Source: Arctopsyche grandis (taxonomy: Eukaryota > Arthropoda > Insecta > Trichoptera > Hydropsychidae). From it: 64,000 bases of DNA. Of the stretch, positions 1-11,654 are shown piece by piece. Position 1 is the stretch's first letter. Each line of letters begins with the position of its first letter. Location: positions 8,127,001 through 8,191,000 of the forward strand of contig NC_135361.1 of NCBI RefSeq assembly GCF_051622035.1. The letters run 5' to 3'. Made by a program: the position numbers and the translations under genes. The notes under the pieces were generated by a model. It ran no database searches and was not told the DNA's origin. It saw only the letters and a list, made by a program, of their open reading frames with translations.

Positions 1-2258
1 GCCATACCCTTAATAATCATGGTAAATATACCCTGCAATTCCTTAAAATCATATTGAAACCATTATTTCGTTTAATGATGAAAACCTGAATGTTTTAGGA
101 AGCACGTTATACAAAGGAATGCGCCGCAGAAATGAACGAAAAATTGCAATACGGATTGTGGTCTAATGTTACTAGCAAACTACCTCATCATGTCTTTTTA
201 TCTCATAATTTAGTACAAGATGTCACTGCCGACTCCATTGATAAAATATACAAGCCTTTCAATCTTAAAATCAGCCCAACTAAACCAATCTCCAGCGTTT
301 GTAGTGACGTTAGGAATGATCCTTGTATGCAACTTGTTACTGACAAAATTGATTGGTTACATTCAGTGACCAACATGAGAACCGAGTATGGCAAGCTCCC
401 AGGTAAATATTTAGCGATATATATATAATTTAAAAAAATAATATAATATATGGATGGCTTGGTGCACAGATATTTATGTCCATTTTTGAATTCGTATCGA
501 ATTTTACCACATAGATTACCGTAAAAGGAAAAACCTGAATTATTCCAGCATCTACAAACTTAAAATTCAATCCAAATTCAAAAATAGACATATCAAGCTA
601 TCCATACATATATACATTCTTGCATTGAAATATTTTTTATACAATTTCAATAGGTCGTAAAAAGCTGGCTACAATTCAAAAGGCAAAAACCAAAACTCTC
701 CTTCCAATGTATCTATTGGATTTCGCAAAGTTATTAAGAGAAGACCCAGATCCATACTTCGATAGTAATTATAACTGGTACTTGACTGGGAATGGAAATT
801 TGTGTTCCGTTATTATCAAAAGCATACCTTACATTATTCAATCTGTTGATGAAACCTTGTGTATGTGTATCTCTTTAACGTTATTTTTTATTGTTATTCA
901 TGCTGTGTATTTATGTACATGTTTTTATCATTTCAGATGTGAAAAAATATCACTGCAATTACGATCACATTGTTGAATGTAAATACTCGTGCATCAACAA
1001 ATGTTTAATATATGAAACTATTTGTTTTTCGCTATCTGATAGTAAGGCAAAAATTGGATTAAGACAAAAATATAGAATATACTTGTTAGACTTAAAAAGA
1101 AGAGGTGATCAAATGAGATTAAAACTCCGAAATACTGTCAAATCTGATATTCCGTTGACTAGCTTTGCCATTGATAAATTGTCAAACAGTGTCTACTTTT
1201 GCTGTGCAGACGGATCTATCCACAAGTACAATATAGAATTGGACAGTTATGAAAAACTGTCGACGAGAAACAGTCAAGAAAAACTAGTCAATCTCTCATC
1301 CGTCATTGAAGTATATAATGAAAATAATTTACTTTGTACGACCGGTGAATCGATTAGTATATTAGATAAGAGAACCTGTGATCTAGTCGAAGAATTAAGT
1401 TCCTACCCTAAGATGAACTGTGAAAAATTTTCAATATCTAAATTTAGTAGTATTAATGAAAACAGTATTTATGTCGGAACAACACATCATCTTCTCAAAT
1501 ACGATTTGAGATATGTAAACGATAAAAATGATCTACGCAATCAATGGACACATGGATTGGCCGATCCTCCAATTTATTTAACCAACACGGTGCTTAACAA
1601 CGAAGAGTTGATTTATTTAAGTTGTCAATCATTTTCGAAATTCAGTCTGATTGTAAACGAGTGCGATCCTGTCAATGACGAAGGATTGAAAAATCAACGC
1701 CTCACATTTCCTTACACTCCGCCATCAGTGGTTGACAGTTTAAAAAGCTTTCAACTCAAAGGGCATTTCTTAGATCCTACATTAGACATGAGATTGAGAC
1801 TGAACATGTCTAGATCTGGTTCTATGTTCTTGCATCATGATGAAGAATTGCATTGCTTACAATTGAATTGCCTTGGAGATCTATTCTCCCACAGAATTTG
1901 TGACGAAGATGTTGAATTCAGAGAGGAAGACGTCTACAATTGCTTTCAATTGTGGTCGAATCAATTGAGTGGACAGAATAAAAATTTTCGAGCTTCATCC
2001 ATAGGTGATATGACATGGTGTCAAAAAGAAATGGCACGCAGATACATCCCTAAACTTGCTAAATGTCAGCCTTCAAAAGATTTGTTGACGTCAAAAACAT
2101 ATTGGAAAGATGGTATTAAAGAATTTCAAAAATGTAGTGACGCTTCTGCCCAAGAGTTGATGAGTATGTGGGAATTAGATAAAATGGACGTTAATATGGA
2201 AAATACTCCGGTCGATACAAATTTCAAGGTATCCGATTGGCTAGGAGAAAACAACTGA
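1..2258 (+). CDS. TAF1C: TAF1C-like RNA polymerase I initiation factor subunit, 5' end outside the window
   Basis: Probably the SL1/TIF-IB subunit TAF1C, which helps recruit RNA polymerase I to rDNA promoters in the nucleolus. Exons seen: 1-21, 99-402, 654-860 and 937-2258; GT/AG boundaries and phase close throughout, leaving 617 visible codons. The reading frame is open to base 1, so the true start lies upstream. The protein has a beta-propeller character without classic WD motifs. The recognition rests on the segment ending in TTHHLLKYDLRYV followed by WTHGLADPPIYL, and later LQLNCLGDLF, which match the pattern of the TAF1C propeller (a DERLP...KWDH...PPLFL segment, then a QLTEAGDLF segment in the human protein, as I recall it). 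The C-terminal tail is acidic and lysine-rich. The gene converges on TIMM50. A TTAA-bounded MITE sits just after the stop codon, inside the probable 3' UTR. The family call is from remembered similarity, not a search. Confidence 0.68.
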
Positions 2259-2278
2259 CGCAGCAAGTACTTCTTAAA

Positions 2279-2636
2279 TTAACCCTTTGCCCGCGGCAAT
2301 AAATATAGCGAACAAGCCCTGCACGCGGCGGCACCTTTTTCGCGAATTTGGCAATCGAGTTTTCGACCTTAAATACCGATTTTAATATTTACTCAAGTAA
2401 CCAGTTTGTATGAAGACGTGACGTCACATAAACGAGGTTTCAGTATGGTTCCACAAAAAACCAATTTTGACTGATATATATTCATTTTAAGCAAATTGAA
2501 TAGATGGCATTCAACTCTCAGTAATATATTCAACCAATTTTGAACCCTAAAATAGTTGAAATAGGCGCATATAAGGCTCAAAATCCCGTGCAAAGTTCAG
2601 AAATTCTATGGAAGACAGCCGCGGGTAAACGGTTAA
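2279..2636. mobile_element. piggyBac-type MITE, 358 bp, in the TAF1C-like 3' UTR
   Basis: The left end is TTAACCCTTTGCCCGCGGC and the right end, read in reverse complement, is TTAACCGTTTACCCGCGGC: 19 bp with two mismatches, including the TTAA target duplicated at both sides. There is no transposase reading frame inside. The size, TTAA target and CCC(T/G)TT termini fit a non-autonomous piggyBac-superfamily element. It begins 21 bp after the TAF1C-like stop codon, upstream of that gene's apparent polyadenylation signal. Confidence 0.85.
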
Positions 2637-2796
2637 TGCCACTTTTAACGTTCTTATTATTATGTATTATTTTTGCTTTCATTTATACATGTGTTGTGAT
2701 GATGAGAAAACTCAGCCTTGAGATTTTGAATCATTTTTTTCCTTGATGTATCATACATATCGATGACAAATAGATTATGTTTAAAATGTAAAATTT

Positions 2797-2802
2797 AATA
2801 AA
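2797..2802 (+). terminator. AATAAA polyadenylation signal, TAF1C-like gene
   Basis: This is the first good AATAAA downstream of the stop at 2258, followed within about 15 bp by an A-rich stretch. If used, the 3' UTR is about 550 bases and contains the whole MITE at 2279-2636. Confidence 0.45.
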
Positions 2803-2852
2803 CAATAACTTTATTAAAAAAAAAAAATACAAATATGTATATATACAATACT

Positions 2853-2858
2853 TTTATT
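2853..2858 (-). terminator. AATAAA polyadenylation signal (reverse strand), TIMM50
   Basis: TTTATT on the + strand is AATAAA on the - strand, about 190 bases beyond the TIMM50 stop codon at 3049. A second one lies at 2810-2815. The two convergent genes therefore have closely spaced or overlapping 3' ends. Confidence 0.4.
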
Positions 2859-3048
2859 TATGATTCGTGACTTACTAAACTGCACCTAATTTCAAAAAGC
2901 ACTACATAACTGTTCAGTTTGGTAATATAAATGCATTTCGTAAAGTAGATTACTTATTTTATATGAACTATAACGACCGGAATTTTGCGGTCGATATGGA
3001 TTATTTTGATAATACGAATTTACATAAAACACAACACTTAGTCCTCGA

Positions 3049-5693
3049 CTAATTTCTCAAAAAGCTCCTAGTCCACTTGCTGGTCACGGGCTGTTGTACA
3101 GCACGCGCTAACTTTTCTCTTTCTTCCATTTGCTCTACGAGACGCCGTTGATTTTCCCTAAATGCTGCTATCGGATCTTCAAACTGACTGTAATAGCTCA
3201 GCACCTCCCTCACGTCGTCCACATTCGTCACAGCGATTGCTTAAATAGAAACATCACAATATTAAATCGATCATATTTATATATACGAGTGGTGGTTATA
3301 TATAAAGACAGTAAATTACTTTTGAGAAGTGCCGTAAGATCGAGCAAGGTTGTATCGTCATCATTACCATTCCATCTCGGCAACTTCAAAGTATTTTGGG
3401 GGTGGAGTTTGGTAGATTGTGGATTCCAATCAATTGCTATTACCTGAATGACGAATCATATTAAAATAAATAATAAATTCTCGTACGATTATTTAACGTT
3501 TTTTTGACCATTATGGCATTACAGGAAGAACCTAATGGGCCACAATGGCCTACATAATAAAATAAGATAAGAGAGGGAGAAAACAAAAATAAAATAAAAA
3601 ATTAATAGATACAACAAAAAGCAAAAGCAAAAAATTGAAAAAAAATAATACAGCATTTAACACAATCATAAAAAACTTTATAGTAATTAAAATTTCAAAT
3701 AAGGGAATGTCTTGCACCTGCAGCCTGTTCCGATAAATAAGAACAAGCTACAAATACAAAACATCCCTGCGAGGCCCAAATGGAAGAGAGTAGATTAAGA
3801 TTCCACTCATACATCACATTAAAATTAAGAAAGTAATGATGAGCGCAGGTTACCAGATTAATAAGTTAAAATAATATCCGATAATCTACGCTCACCGAGG
3901 TGGAAAATATTGCATTCAGGGACGGCAGCAACGATTTCATTGAGAAGTCGAATAGCTCTTGGTATAGGAGCCATTCGAAAAAGAACTGTGCGAACAGGAG
4001 GTACAACCATCAAATGATGATATCTACCACGCACATAATTATTATTAGGTACATAAAGTCCCAACTGTTCCAGCAACAACGGGCATGACGTATTACCACG
4101 CAGTAGCTGGAGAACGAAACGAACTAACAAGAAGTTTCTCCGAAGTTCAAGGGAATTATACCCAAGCGTGCCCAAAAGGAAAGGAGTAGGATAGAGATAT
4201 GGGTAGTACCCATACTCTTTCTTATATAGAAAACGAAGAAATGCTTTTTGCACTTTTTCGATAATAACAGAGTAGTTTGCTTCATGCGGATTCCACACAA
4301 TCGCATTATACTCTAGCTTACTTCTAACAAGCGAGTTGAAAAGCAAGCGAGAAGACAAGGGGTTGGAGAATAACCTAGCATATCTCAAGACAAATCAATG
4401 ATATGATATAATACCTTTGAAAGATCTCTATTGAGGTTATCTAAATTTTTCACATGGACGCCGTCAATGAAATGTGTAGAGTCCCTGAAAAGTCTGTAAG
4501 TAATTTTAGTTGAGTTTGGATCTAACTGTTCGATGATCGGCCAAATCATCAAAGGATTTTCAGTCGTGAAGATGACAATTTCATAAGCTGTAGATGAAAG
4601 TGCTTCAAGAAACGAATCCAATCCAGGACGTTTCTTAAATCTAGAACAAACAATAATTTGAATTCGATGTTTAAAATTTGTATTGAATTTTATTATAATA
4701 AAAAAAAAAATACCTCCAACCGGTTTGATAGGACCAATCGGGATGTACGAGAACATCTTTAAATTCTAATATGAGAGTGTACGGTTGTTGATACGGATAC
4801 GGTGCCGGATCTGGCAATAATTTTTCACGTGACGGTTCTTTGATCATCTGGAATTGACACAAATTTCAATGAGAATATATTTTTATTATACGATTTGACT
4901 TGACAGTGAATTAGCTATGAACCTTTTCATAGAACGTCAATTCTCTCCACATTCTTCGCAAATATTGCTGTGTGGTAGGCATGTTGGAAAATTCGTCTTC
5001 TATTTCTTTACCGTTTTCGTCGAGCCTTGGTGCGCCCATTTCGCAAACTAAAACTACTCCAGCTGCCGTCATCGACAAGCTGAACATGACAAATCTGTAA
5101 AAGTTCCATTTTTATCAATGTTGGTATATAAATATATAAATATATTTAAAATAAAAAATAAAACACATAATGTATACCCAAATTTCATCCTCCGCCAAGA
5201 TTTTTCATGTTCTTGTGTTTTTTCATCAGATTCTTTCTTGATATCCTCCTGTTGCTTTTGAAGCTCTTCAGTGTTATCGTTGTTCAATGTAGTTTGAGGG
5301 AACAATTGACCGAGCAGATTTGAGCCTTGCGTCGCCTGAACAGTTTTAGTTTGAGATGGACCTTAAAATCGATATAACTTATTCATTTATATAATGTATT
5401 ATTAATTTAAGTCTAAAATATAGGTAAAAAACGTATTTTTAAAAAAATTATCTTCAAAGCATATTTCGTGCATAATGATAAGAAACAAATATTCGAACCA
5501 ATTTGTGGGTTTTGGGGAATATTAATTTCATAATGTATTCCTAACCTGAAACATTTGAAGAGAAATATTTGAAATGCAGGGGACATAGAACGGGGCGCGC
5601 CGTTAAAAGCAGGCGCTGCGCCCCCCGAGATGCGGTCACCCGGAGCGCCCGGGGCTCCGCCACCCGCACCAAAGCGGACAACCGCCCCCACAT
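3049..5693 (-). CDS. TIMM50: Mitochondrial import inner membrane translocase subunit TIM50
   Basis: The TIM23-complex receptor that takes presequence proteins in the intermembrane space and hands them to the import channel. Exons on the - strand: 5546-5693, 5178-5361, 4923-5094, 4714-4847, 4415-4640, 3320-3443, 3049-3239; together 392 codons plus stop, all phases closing. Residues 1-45 are Arg-rich and free of acidic residues, a typical matrix presequence starting [11 protein letters not shown]. Residues 50-105 are charged linker, and about 110-130 form one membrane helix ([20 protein letters not shown]). The FCP1-like domain follows, with [52 protein letters not shown] and [15 protein letters not shown]. 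As in other Tim50 proteins the phosphatase DxDxT motif is absent (EFKDVL), which is consistent with a non-catalytic role. Intron 5 (3444-4414) carries a LINE tail. Length is near the family norm, and I regard the call as secure. Confidence 0.95.
3503..4390 (-). mobile_element. 5'-truncated non-LTR retrotransposon (LINE) tail in TIMM50 intron 5
   Basis: The - strand at 3858-4388 reads the region just after a reverse transcriptase core: [20 protein letters not shown], then [14 protein letters not shown], ending [13 protein letters not shown] and a stop. This is typical of the thumb and C-terminal part of Jockey/R1/CR1-type LINEs. The 3' UTR continues to about 3503, where a near-palindromic GGCCATTGTGGCCC block and an A-rich tail are found. 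The same tail occurs at 54147-55110 (same strand) and 49600-50012 (opposite strand). Most of ORF2 and all of ORF1 are missing. Confidence 0.8.
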
Positions 5694-5817
5694 TCTGATA
5701 CCACCGGCACTAGCTCACTGACAATCCAACAGCTACCGCACGACCATAACCACTAATTTCACACATGCGCAATCATTTGATTGTTTTATTTTTTCATTAT
5801 TCCAGCATATGGAACCA

Positions 5818-5988
5818 ATTGGGGTGGTCACAAAGACAATTTTTGTCATGAAAATCACGAATACACAATATTTGGCACTCAAGTTCTCGTTACTATGATA
5901 GTTATCGTTAGTATGATGAACTTTTCGGCTGCCAGATGTTCCGTTATAGAGATTTTAGTGACTTTGTGACCAGTAATCACCGAACCGT
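5818..5988. repeat. Short dispersed element, copy 1, upstream of TIMM50
   Basis: About 171 bp, near-identical to 27344-27528. It begins ATTGGGGTGGTCACAAAG and ends in GACCAGTAATCACCGAACC. The outer 10 bp (GGTCACAAAG) are inverted at the right end, so it is probably a small TIR element. It lies about 125 bp upstream of the TIMM50 start codon. The short reading frame across it is an accident of the repeat. Confidence 0.75.
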
Positions 5989-6215
5989 TCACATTCACCT
6001 CTATGCATGAAAATTAACTATCTGTACCATCCACGCTGCTAGATAGGAATATTTCCATTGAGATACAAAATTACATTGATTTATTTTTTAATTTGAGCGA
6101 AGCCGTTCTTATTTAAACATTGAAAAATTGTCATAGATTCTCAATAAATATGTAGGGATATAGCACGACTTGTACCATACGAAACTAGGTCGATGATATT
6201 TCCCTCATCGAACTT
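5989..6215. other. Unassigned spacer
   Basis: AT-rich sequence between the dispersed element and the next LINE tail. I see no gene or clear repeat boundary in it. Confidence 0.4.
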
Positions 6216-6961
6216 AATTTATTTATTTAAATAGGCATACATACAGAATAAAATATAAAAAGAAAGTTGTATAGTGAGACAAAAAATAATAATAAACACA
6301 AATAAAAATATAATATTCCATTTACAGTGAGCACAACATGGTGATATAAAAAAGTAAAATTACAAAAACATCAAGATTTAAAAAAAAGAAAAGAAACAGA
6401 TAAAGTAAAAAAGAAAAAGAAAGACAATGAAGGTGAAGAAGCAAATCAACCACATATTATTTTCTTCACCTTTGTCCTAAAAATATTAAAAGTGTCACTA
6501 AAGAGGTCAGGACAATCATCTAAGCTATCGTAAATACGGCATATTCGAACGATTGCACTATTGAAAGAAGTGTTGCTTTGACAAATTGGTGGATAAAAAA
6601 GATTTGTGCATCTGGTGAATCGGGCATTAACGTTAAAGTTAATCTCACTTAAAACAGATGTGTCAAGAATACCATTAGCAATCTAATATAAAATTAACAA
6701 ATCAGAAACCCTTCTGCGCTGAGACAAACTTGCAATATGGAAAAAAGAAAGTCTGTCATTATAAGATGATAACAGTTTTTTAAGACCAGTCTTATAGGAT
6801 AAATGGAGCAAAAAACGCTTCTGGATTGTCTCTAAATGCTCGATGTGAGTTTGGTAATAGGGAGACCATATGATTGAGGCATACTCCATATTACTACGAA
6901 CCAAACTGTAATAGGGTAGAATCAGAGTATGGGGATTCTTAATAATCTGTACAAATGACAT
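6216..6961 (-). mobile_element. Second 5'-truncated LINE tail
   Basis: The - strand at 6683-6961 encodes SLVRSNMEYASIIWSPYYQT, LETIQKRFLLHLSYKTG and a terminal RRRVSDLLILY, the same post-RT architecture as the copy in TIMM50 intron 5 but a different subfamily. The 3' side ends at about 6216 in an (AAAT)-type tail, read on the - strand. There is no intact catalytic domain. Confidence 0.75.
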
Positions 6962-8128
6962 AATCGCAACCTGTTCTCGTACACGAAAGTCAGCCTTGGC
7001 CGAAATACTTCGTCCAGCTTACCCATAAAGGCAATTCGACTCGCTCCAGATATGCAATCACGAGTACACAGGAAATCCCAAGGAGCTACGCAACTACGCA
7101 TCAAACATAGAACACAAAGGAAGACCTCGACCCTGCTGGAATCTTCCAGAACGTGATCTCACCAGCCCAGCTACACGTTGCTCAAGCAACACCTTTATAA
7201 ACCAGCGCATCGTCCCTAGATGCCAGTGAGCTTCAGGAACTCGATCTGGCTCGTTCCAGTGAATCACCTACCTACTTCGCTGTACATACAAATACACCTG
7301 TATTAATCGAGTAATAAAGATCCTCTTCAAAATTCAACTGAATTTCATTATGCGGGGAAACGGTCCAAACCTTTAACCCGCCCTATAAATACAATCCAAA
7401 AGGGTTTCATGCTTTTGCGGATAAGAAAACTTGATGATCGGTTGGTCCCGCATTTTGGGTAAAAATACATTGTTGTATGAACGTAAAGAGGCGTTCCAAT
7501 ATCTTAGTGAAAGACGCACTGAGTAAAAGTGGTAGAGGATGTTTATTGTTTAGATCTCGAACAGCCAGCTCCGAATGTATCGCGAAACAATACACCGACC
7601 TTTTATACACAATAATGTACTCTCAACGCTGATAGTTCTCTCAGTCCATTAGTAATAGATCGTAGTGCGTGATGAAGATTTAGCTTTATTTTTAACTTTC
7701 CAAAATATTGTGGCACTCCAAAATATACTGGCTGTAAATCCACTGAGTTGGCCAGCGCTCCTCAGAAATCAATCCTTCCCGGCCGTCAGATTAAATTGTT
7801 GTGCATAACCAACACCGTCGTCTCACTCGCCCTCCCCCAAAATATTTATAATTTGTATGATTCCTTTTTTTCCGGTTAGAATGTTGTTAAAAACCTTAAC
7901 GAGAATAATACCGTAGGGAGTCTAACTTTAATCGAAACTTCGTTAAAATTTAACCGGGTATTTGTAGACATTGGAACCTTGCCAATACACATCAATTTTA
8001 CCGACAATAACAATACCGACAAGAGCAGCGGTTTATTCGTCTGTTTTTGTCGGCGCTCCAAGTCGGAGTGGTTTCCAGGCCGAGAGCACCCCATATTTAT
8101 ACCTGTTGGGCACAACACACATACATAC
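6962..8128. other. Repeat-derived intergenic sequence, unclassified
   Basis: No gene is supported here. The stretch 6970-7350 has a TATA-like box (CTTTATAAACC) and an AATAAAGA signal 120 bp later, an arrangement seen in LTRs, but I could not find matching ends or a target duplication. The stretch 7380-8128 contains only short chance reading frames. Confidence 0.35.
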
Positions 8129-8395
8129 ACATGTAATATACTATTGGTCGATGAGTGGGGCGATCCTATTGGCCGTTACATACGGCTTATTCATTCGGCG
8201 AGGACGTTTTGGCGCGAACGAGAGATCAGGTGATTGGCGCTCGTACGCTATCGGTCCACGAGCACCACCCACCTAATCTCTACGTTACAATATCATTTAT
8301 AAATTATTTAAATAAATAAAATTTGTCACGATTCGGCTAACGTAAGAAATACTCGTTACAAACGTTAGTATATATAAAAGTGTAGACAGCTACAT
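8129..8395 (+). repeat. Direct repeat unit A, copy 1
   Basis: About 267 bp, from TGTAATATACTATTGG to GACAGCTACA, repeated with few differences at 11655-11922. It contains an AATAAA-like box about 95 bp before its end. The TG...CA ends and the polyadenylation signal suggest an LTR or TRIM terminal repeat, but no primer-binding site or polypurine tract is visible. The two copies would lie about 390 bp apart if the piggyBac between them were removed. Confidence 0.6.
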
Positions 8396-8744
8396 ACATA
8401 CATATGTACTATGCGATGCGGTGCAAACGTTCGAAAAGCGCCAGACAGACTGAACCACAGATTAACGACACGTGTACCTTATGCGTGCGCACTGCTCGCA
8501 CTTACACTAAGCGAAATCTACCCGAAGTCCTGACATACCTACCCTGTATACATTCTGTGCTTCTGATACTTAAGTTCCGAATTTTTCCTTATTAAATTAT
8601 TGAAAACTCGCCAGAAAGATCCAACTCAATTTTAATAATTACCATTTTAATAATTGCATATGTGCACATCGAAAGATTACTCGTCATCTGATGTGCAATT
8701 TTTCATTCGTGAAGTCGAGCATTGCGTTTAAAGCAGCCATCCAG

Positions 8745-11609
8745 TTAACCTTTCCCTTACGGTGCTAAAAAATTACGCGTGCAGCGGTGATGTCGACTCA
8801 GTCGTTCTAGAAATTCGTGATTTTAAAGTCTGATAAATATTAATATTTAACCATTTTTCCTTCTATTCATGACTATAGTAATAGTCCGTATCTATATAAA
8901 TGAATATATATGTATCAATATTGGTAATATACTGCTAAAAACGATCTAAAAAGCATGAAATTGAAGACGCGTGAACGACAATCCAAGAGGGCCGCCCATC
9001 TCCAAGTGAGGACGAACACTAGGCCCCCACTCCGCGACTCGCTGATCAGTGATCACGCCACATCCGCCAGAATTACGCGATGATTCAAAACCTATGCGTA
9101 AAAATATATTCAATTTTTTCATCAAATAAAATAAAATATGTTTATATGTACTTTTCATGTATTTATTTTCACAATAATAATTTTAATACACAAATACATA
9201 AATTGATAAAAAAAAATGAGAAGTAAACGTAAATAAAAAAAATATAAGACAATAAGAAAACGTTGAAAATTAATTGATAAATATAAGTATTCATCCTTGC
9301 TATAATACAAGTAGACAATTACAAAAATTACAAAATTCACATGAATGATAAAAATATAAATTGTATGTAAATGTAAGTAAAGAACAATAGCATGAAAAAT
9401 GTACGAAAACCGAATAACAATAAAATTAAATATTTGTGTCCATTACATAACAATCAGAGCATGAAATAATTTTTTGTTCAATTCTGTGCGTTATACAAAC
9501 AGGCTTTTGACAAATATGGCACAATAGCCGAGTTCTTTTTTTATCATTGGATAAGGGCAGAATCTACAGTTTCTCGTTTGCACTCTAGAAATGGTAGATG
9601 TATTCTCCGATATGCCTTCTTGCGGAATGTTAGTGGAATGTGCTTCTAGTGATTGTCGATCATACTGCGATATAACCATATCAATAGCATCCTGTTGTTG
9701 TTTATGGAATTTTACTGTACTTTTTTTTCTCCTTACAATATTGGGCATAGCTAATTCCAAACTAAGTTCTCTAATAAATAATTTTCGTCGACTTCTGTTA
9801 TTCGCCTTCCATTCTGGATATTTCTGCGCCCATAGCAAATATGCATTTAGCGCAGCTATATCCAGCATCTCCATAAACACTCTAAAAGGCCATCTTCTTG
9901 TTGATCTTGCACAAGAAAACTCACTTGTCATTTTATCGCCGGTATCTACTGCGCCTTTTGTTTTATTATAAAACATTATTATTTCCGGCTTCTTTTCTTC
10001 ATGACTACTCACTTCACTGTCATGAAATTGAGTAGACAATAGCAAAACTGCTTTATTTTTTTTTGGCACATACGAAACTAATGTCTTGGTTGATGTAAAA
10101 CCAAACAAGCTACTGTGTAAAAGTCTATGTTTCGATGGTAAAAATTCTTTGGGAATTTCCCGTTTATTTTTACGTAGGGTACCAGTTAGAGTTAGCCCTT
10201 TATCTAAAAGGCTATCAGCTAATGCCACCGAAGTAAAAAAGTTGTCCGTTGTTACACCTCTATTGGTGCCATATTGCGGTTGAACTAAATCCATCACTAC
10301 ACGATTCCCTTGATTTATCTCTCGGCAATTATTAACCATACCTGTATAAACCTGTATATTTAATATATATGCTGTTGAAGAGTCAGCCGATACCCACATT
10401 TTTATTCCATATCTACCGGGTTTCGACTTCATATACACGCGGAATGGGCAATTGCCTCTATAGGTAGCCAAACGTTCATCCACAGTAATGTTGCAACTTG
10501 GAGAATAATTACGTTTACATTCTTCTACAAATTCATTAAAAATTGTCCTGATAGGTTCTAATTTATCAGACGACACGTGTATTCTTTCTTGTCTGGTTTC
10601 TTTGTCGTCAAAACGAATTTGACTGAATATTGTGATGAACCTATCCCGAGACATAGATGCCGTAAAAAATGGTTGGCAAAAAGCGCTGTCATTAGTCCAC
10701 AATTCATTTAAGCTTAATTTTCGGGTCCTGTTTCTGCCAGACGCAAGCATTATTCCAATGAATGCAAGCAATTCTTCTGCCAATATCGGCTCGATAATTT
10801 TCGTGGATGTACGATGTAACTGACGATTCGTTTGTTCACATATTTCTCTCACCATATTTGAATTTATAAACAAAGAGAACATTTCTCTAATAGTATTTAC
10901 AGTAGTGCTACCATTTATAAGTCCTGAATTTTCGGTAACAATATTGCACTCTCTACGTCTTGAGGATGATGGTGGTAATGAATTCCATTGGAATCCATGA
11001 TTCGATGTATACACTTCTTCGTCTTCATTTTCACTGGCCTCTAATTCCGAATCTGTATCTTCCATATCTTCAATAAAATCTTCCGTATCAGTAAAATTAT
11101 CATTTATTTCAAAATCGAGATCGCTATCATATTCCTCTTCATTCATCAAATTTCTTTCAGACATTTTTTTCTAAAATTAAAATTGTCTTTGAAAATATAA
11201 ATATAATATACAATGTAGCATAGCAAATTAAAAAAAAATAACATTAAATAATTATTACCGTATTTAATATATAATAATCAAGAAACACAAATAAAGTGCT
11301 GGTCCACACGGTACAAAAAAGCTCCGAAACGAAAAAAACAACACGCGCGCACCGAGAACGGGACACGACTGAAAGAAAAAACGTAATAACACACACTGCA
11401 TTTGCGCATTATGCCCGATTCTTCGATAAAATATTTTTTTCTGTTGCGTCAGATAAATACGTGTATATTATAATAATTCTATCTAATACATTAATGTATT
11501 GCTGAGGAATACCCAAAATATGAACTCTGTATTTAGTATATTTACAGAGATATTCACACAATTAGAGTAAATGTCGACTATGTTTCTATCACCGGTAAGG
11601 AAAGGTTAA
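8745..11609 (-). mobile_element. Full-length piggyBac element, 2.87 kb, TTAA-bounded
   Basis: The left end TTAACCTTTCCCTTACGGTG and the right end, read inverted, TTAACCTTTCCTTACCGGTG match except for a single-base indel; both include the TTAA target. The single transposase frame (9491-11164, - strand) lies inside. The structure is complete. The only lesion I see is a frameshift near the end of the transposase. It sits between the two copies of direct repeat A. Confidence 0.88.
9491..11164 (-). CDS. piggyBac transposase, C-terminal Cys-rich domain frameshifted
   Basis: Cut-and-paste transposase of the piggyBac superfamily (DDE_Tnp_1_7 fold), which cuts at TTAA in the nucleus. The protein is 557 aa as read. 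The N-terminus is strongly acidic (residues 10-60), as is usual in the family. The catalytic aspartates are visible in NITVDERLATY (about residue 228), TTDNFFTS (about 299) and GAVDTGDKM (about 412). The C-terminal zinc-binding domain begins correctly with RNCRFCPYP, but the frame then slips at a run of seven T on the + strand (9536-9542, A7 on the coding strand) and ends early at 9491. In the adjacent frame the rest of the expected Cys/His pattern (CHIC, then CITH, then CSDC) continues to a stop at about 9426. So the element is nearly intact and probably inactivated by one homopolymer indel, unless this is a sequencing error. Confidence 0.9.
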   Translation of the reverse strand: MSERNLMNEEEYDSDLDFEINDNFTDTEDFIEDMEDTDSELEASENEDEEVYTSNHGFQWNSLPPSSSRRRECNIVTENSGLINGSTTVNTIREMFSLFINSNMVREICEQTNRQLHRTSTKIIEPILAEELLAFIGIMLASGRNRTRKLSLNELWTNDSAFCQPFFTASMSRDRFITIFSQIRFDDKETRQERIHVSSDKLEPIRTIFNEFVEECKRNYSPSCNITVDERLATYRGNCPFRVYMKSKPGRYGIKMWVSADSSTAYILNIQVYTGMVNNCREINQGNRVVMDLVQPQYGTNRGVTTDNFFTSVALADSLLDKGLTLTGTLRKNKREIPKEFLPSKHRLLHSSLFGFTSTKTLVSYVPKKNKAVLLLSTQFHDSEVSSHEEKKPEIIMFYNKTKGAVDTGDKMTSEFSCARSTRRWPFRVFMEMLDIAALNAYLLWAQKYPEWKANNRSRRKLFIRELSLELAMPNIVRRKKSTVKFHKQQQDAIDMVISQYDRQSLEAHSTNIPQEGISENTSTISRVQTRNCRFCPYPMIKKELGYCAIFVKSLFV

Positions 11610-11654
11610 TCTGTGGTGCAATCTGTCTGGTGGTTTTCGATCGTTTGCACCAAA

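Noticed and set aside
5413-5691. A 92-codon Gly/Ala-rich frame starting [12 protein letters not shown]
   Set aside because: It is out of frame with TIMM50 exon 1; the frame starting at 5693 gives a mitochondrial presequence and splices correctly.
5781-5969. A 62-codon frame upstream of TIMM50
   Set aside because: It lies on the dispersed repeat also found at 27344-27528.
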